17,785 nucleotides of DNA from Clostridiales bacterium (GTDB lineage: Bacteria > Bacillota > Clostridia > TANB77 > CAG-508): the NCBI GenBank assembly GCA_003518755.1, contig DOYA01000055.1, forward strand, positions 1 to 17,785, given 5' to 3'. The notes below the pieces were generated by a model. That model was not told the DNA's origin. It was given only the letters and a program-made list of their open reading frames with translations, and searched no databases. A program made the position numbers and the translations under genes. Position 1 is the first letter of the stretch. Every line of letters begins with the position of its first letter. Below, in pieces: positions 15,183-17,785 of the stretch.

Positions 15183-16205
15183 GTGAAGAAGATTTTATTT
15201 TATCTTATTGCTTTATTTTGTATAGTATTTTTGATTCCATCAATTTGTACAAGACAAAAAAGACAATTGCAAAAAAATGAAAATGTTGAAAATATTTCGG
15301 AAGAGAAAACAGTAGAATCAAATTATGAAGCCAACTATCCAAAATATGATTATACAAAGTTTGGGACAATTAAGTTATATCGTTCTAAGACTGGAGAAAT
15401 AGAAGAACTTCCAATTGATGAATATTTATATGGAGTAGTAAGTAGTGAAATGCCTGTAAAATACGAGATGGAAGCCTTAAAGGCTCAAGCTGTTGTTGCA
15501 AGAACATATACAATTTATCAAATTACTCATAGTAATGGAAAACATAATAATGCAGATATATGTGATAATTATGCTTGCTGTCAAGCGTGGATTTCCAAGG
15601 AAGATAGGTTCGCAAAATGGAATGAGCTAGATGCAGAAAATAATTGGAAAAAAATAGTAAATGCAGTAAATAGTTCGCAAGGAAAAGTAATTACATATAA
15701 TGGAGATGTAATAGATGCTTTTTTTCACTCAAATAGTGGGGGAATAACTGAAACAGCGAGTAACGTATGGGGTGGACAAAATTTTCCATATTTACAAAGT
15801 GTAGAAACAATTGGAGAAGAAGGATATGAGCAATATAGTTCAGAAGTTGAATTAAGCAAAGATGAACTAATAAATAAATTAAAAGAAAAACATCCGGAAA
15901 TAGAAATAAATTTTGATGAAGCAGATAGCATAAAAATATTAGAATTTACTGAAAGTGGTAGAGTTAAAACTATAAAGATTGGTAATATTAAAATTGCTGG
16001 AACAGAATTAAGAACATGCTTAGAATTAAAATCAACAAATTTCAGTTTTGAAATTAAAGAAAACTCGGTTGTATTTTTCGTAAAGGGTTATGGTCATGGA
16101 GTTGGAATGAGTCAAACAGGGGCAGATAGCTTAGCAAAACAAGGGCTAAATTATGAAGATATAATAAAACACTTTTATAGTAACGTTGAGATTATTAATT
16201 TATAG
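15183..16205 (+). CDS. spoIID: Stage II sporulation protein D, peptidoglycan lytic transglycosylase
   Basis: SpoIID cuts glycan strands in the septal wall together with SpoIIM and SpoIIP and drives forespore engulfment. The 340-residue product has an N-terminal membrane anchor (about residues 4-22). The catalytic glutamate is Glu89 in SSEMPVKYEMEALKAQAV, matching Glu88 of Bacillus. Cysteines at 127, 132 and 133 (CDNYACCQ) lie where clostridial SpoIID binds zinc. The conserved FHSNSGGITE (181-190) and the C-terminal GYGHGVGMSQTGA are intact. The start is GTG 15183, set by AAGGAG 6 bases upstream; the longer frame from 15090 passes through palindrome 4 and is rejected. No in-frame CGG occurs. 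It is probably transcribed separately from sigF. Confidence 0.95.
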   Translation: MKKILFYLIALFCIVFLIPSICTRQKRQLQKNENVENISEEKTVESNYEANYPKYDYTKFGTIKLYRSKTGEIEELPIDEYLYGVVSSEMPVKYEMEALKAQAVVARTYTIYQITHSNGKHNNADICDNYACCQAWISKEDRFAKWNELDAENNWKKIVNAVNSSQGKVITYNGDVIDAFFHSNSGGITETASNVWGGQNFPYLQSVETIGEEGYEQYSSEVELSKDELINKLKEKHPEIEINFDEADSIKILEFTESGRVKTIKIGNIKIAGTELRTCLELKSTNFSFEIKENSVVFFVKGYGHGVGMSQTGADSLAKQGLNYEDIIKHFYSNVEIINL

Positions 16206-16241
16206 ATTATTTTGTTATTATAAAAAGCATATAATATCTTT

Positions 16242-16367
16242 TTTAAACAAATCAAAAACGAGTATTGCTAGGCAAAATTGTATGAAAAAAGCGGAACATA
16301 CATATAGTATTTGAGCATTTTTTCATACAATTTTAACAACGCAAGACGAAGTTTTTCATTTGTTTAG
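16242..16367. repeat. Long imperfect inverted repeat between spoIID and the MgtC gene
   Basis: TTTAAACAAAT plus AAAAAC (16242-16259) matches the complement of GTTTTTCATTTGTTTAGA (16351-16368). Inside, AAAATTGTATGAAAAAAGC (16274-16292) pairs with GCATTTTTTCATACAATTTT (16315-16334) with one bulge. The whole 126-base unit folds back on itself. It lies between convergent genes, so it may be a bidirectional terminator, or a MITE-like element. Its sequence is unrelated to the GGGGACGG palindromes. Confidence 0.65.
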
Positions 16368-16369
16368 AG

Positions 16370-17098
16370 TTATATTTCCTCAACTTTTGTTATATTATCC
16401 AAACTAGCAATTGATGAAATTATGCTACTTAGATTAATGTTGTGTTCATACTTAATGTGAAAGTTAAGAGTTTTTATTTTGTCTGATGTTGTTGCATTAT
16501 CATCATAATTAGATTCATCATTTGTTTTTGAAGAATTATCATTTGAAAGTTCTAATTTTTTTATAAGAATATTTTTTGAATTGAAGAATAATTCTAAATC
16601 TTTAATAGCCTTTTCTTTAGAACCTTTATAAGAAATATTAATTTCGCAACTAACAAAATGATCAAGTCTATCAGTTAAAAGATATGAATATGATAGTACT
16701 AGGTAAGAAATAACTGTTGCAGTAATACCAATAAAGTAGAATCCAGCACCAATACAAAGTCCAATACATGTTACTGCAAGCAAACTAGCAGCAGTAGTTA
16801 ATCCTTTAACATTAAATCCGTCTCTAAGGATTGTACCTGCACCAATAAAACCAATTCCTGATAAAAGCTGTGCAGGAATTCTTGTTGGATCACCAGTTCC
16901 ATAAGTTTTAAAAAAGTATTCACCACATAAAACAACTAATACTGAGCTTATTCCAACTAAAGCATGTGTCCTAAAACCTGCTGGTTTGTTCCAAGAATCA
17001 CGTTCTAAACCAATTATTCCAGATAAGATAATAATAAGAACAATTTTGAGTATTGTTTGAAAATAATAGTTGTCAAAAATTTGAATTAATGATTCCAA
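16370..17098 (-). CDS. MgtC/SapB family membrane protein
   Basis: A 242-residue protein with an N-terminal MgtC/SapB domain of four to five helices: LERDSWNKPAGFRTHALVG (about 31-49), the GIGFIGAGTILRDG segment (81-94) and KGLTTAASL (98-106). A soluble C-terminal domain of about 90 residues follows, with a variable, acidic, asparagine-rich insert. MgtC relatives are linked to magnesium limitation and inhibition of ATP synthase in pathogens, but in clostridia the role is open. The start is TTG 17098, since AAGGAGG lies 8 bases upstream; the longer open frame to 17179 is mostly non-conserved and covers the promoter. It is convergent with spoIID and divergent from the penicillin-binding protein gene. 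Confidence 0.88.
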   Translation of the reverse strand: MESLIQIFDNYYFQTILKIVLIIILSGIIGLERDSWNKPAGFRTHALVGISSVLVVLCGEYFFKTYGTGDPTRIPAQLLSGIGFIGAGTILRDGFNVKGLTTAASLLAVTCIGLCIGAGFYFIGITATVISYLVLSYSYLLTDRLDHFVSCEINISYKGSKEKAIKDLELFFNSKNILIKKLELSNDNSSKTNDESNYDDNATTSDKIKTLNFHIKYEHNINLSSIISSIASLDNITKVEEI

Positions 17099-17129
17099 AA
17101 TTCTATCCTCCTTTAATAATAATATATTT

Positions 17130-17158
17130 ATTATAACATATATTATTGATAAAGTAAA
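17130..17158 (-). promoter_or_regulatory. Promoter of the MgtC-like gene
   Basis: On the minus strand TATAAT (17135-17130) is preceded, after 17 bases, by TTTACT (17158-17153). The -10 box is perfect and the -35 is partial. It supports the TTG start at 17098 over the longer frame. Confidence 0.6.
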
Positions 17159-17173
17159 ATAATGATAAATTTC

Positions 17174-17202
17174 TTGCAATTTTAATGGTTTTGTAATATA
17201 AT
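17174..17202 (+). promoter_or_regulatory. Sigma-A promoter of the penicillin-binding protein gene
   Basis: TTGCAA at 17174-17179 and TATAAT at 17197-17202 are 17 bases apart. The leader to the ATG at 17268 is about 58 bases and ends in an AAAGGA ribosome binding site. Confidence 0.75.
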
Positions 17203-17267
17203 GTAAAAGTCAAAATAGCATAATTTTATTGTTTGAAAATAAATATGCCATAGAAAGGATAGAAGAT

Positions 17268-17785
17268 ATGCCATATCAAAAAAGAAATAAAAAAAATCAT
17301 TATAAAACTAATAAAAAACAAGCTTATAAAAAAGAAAAGACTAATAAAAAGAAGTTAATTCAAAAAAATAATAATAACAGCAATAAATCTGAAAAAAAGA
17401 AATTTTCTCAAAAACATCCTAAGATTGCTCTATTTATCAAAATTTGCTTATTATTATTTGTTGCATTAATTGTTACTATTGCAGGTATAATTTGTGGAAT
17501 GATATATGGTGGATGGGGAGACGATTTTGCGATAACAAAAGAAGAACTTGTAATTGGATCTTCAAATTCAATTATTCTTGATAAAGATGGAAATAAACTA
17601 GCTGAACTTTCTGGTGATGACAATAGAAAAATAATTAAACTTGAACAAGTTCCAGAAAATTTGAAAAATGCATATATTTCAATAGAAGATGAAAGATTTT
17701 ATAAACATAATGGAATAGATTTTAAAAGAACAGGAGGAGCAATTTTTAAATATGCTATAAAAGGTGGTAATGCAAATTTTGGTGG
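17268..17785 (+). CDS. Class A penicillin-binding protein, N-terminal part (cut by window end)
   Basis: The first 172 residues of a bifunctional peptidoglycan glycosyltransferase and transpeptidase of the PBP1a type. A long, very basic, lysine- and asparagine-rich cytoplasmic tail (1-51) precedes one membrane helix (about 52-78). After a short linker (SSNSIILDKDGNKLAEL) comes the start of the glycosyltransferase domain with motif 1, SIEDERFYKHNGID (138-151), containing the catalytic glutamate Glu140. The gene is open to the end of the window, so the transpeptidase domain is not seen. No in-frame CGG occurs in the visible part. Confidence 0.92.
   Translation, partial: MPYQKRNKKNHYKTNKKQAYKKEKTNKKKLIQKNNNNSNKSEKKKFSQKHPKIALFIKICLLLFVALIVTIAGIICGMIYGGWGDDFAITKEELVIGSSNSIILDKDGNKLAELSGDDNRKIIKLEQVPENLKNAYISIEDERFYKHNGIDFKRTGGAIFKYAIKGGNANFG

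Noticed and set aside
1..17785. CRISPR array, phage genes, tRNA or rRNA genes
   Set aside because: No direct-repeat series, phage structural genes, tRNA cloverleaf with CCA-adjacent acceptor stem, or rRNA sequence was seen.

Overview
The window looks like chromosomal DNA of a very AT-rich, spore-forming member of the Bacillota, probably an uncultivated gut-type lineage of class Clostridia. The grounds are AGA-dominated arginine codons, AAGGAGG-type ribosome binding sites, sigma-A style promoters, and a sporulation block (dpaA, spoVS, spoIIAA, spoIIAB, sigF, spoIID). No phage, CRISPR, rRNA or tRNA genes were seen.

Layout. 137-3918: a consensus promoter, a heterodimeric ABC exporter gene pair, and a terminator. 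3906-9378: a promoter, an unknown 91-residue protein, ruvA, tgt, a WG-repeat membrane protein, a small membrane protein, a SAM methyltransferase and an RluA-type pseudouridine synthase, all on + and closely spaced. 9515-10189: a water-type aquaporin on -, divergent from pyruvate kinase (10362-11792, +). 11793-12107: a terminator hairpin followed by a second structured segment ending in another strong terminator. 12108-16205: the sporulation block, all on +. 16370-17098: an MgtC/SapB membrane protein on -. 17268 to the end: the start of a class A penicillin-binding protein on +.

The outstanding observation concerns the codon CGG. By eye, only three CGG triplets lie in frame in any gene here: positions 394, 12906 and 14676. 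At each one the reading frame breaks, and at each one a single-nucleotide (+1) shift restores a full-length conserved protein: the first ABC subunit, dipicolinate synthase subunit A and sporulation sigma-F. The local sequence is CGGA every time. In the same genes CGG and CGGA occur many times out of frame with no disturbance, which argues against a sequencing artefact tied to the motif. CGT, CGA and CGC are used in frame as ordinary arginine codons. The simplest reading is that in-frame CGG is not decoded as arginine in this organism. Instead it triggers +1 frameshifting, or CGGA is read as a four-base codon, most likely as glycine because dpaA then regains its conserved PGK segment.

A second theme is a family of GGGGACGG/GGGACCG palindromes at four intergenic sites (1964, 9409, 13380, 15038), one of them a perfect 42-bp stem next to sigF. 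They resemble REP-like elements of clostridia. Two further structured intergenic segments (11895-12048 and 16242-16367) are unexplained.
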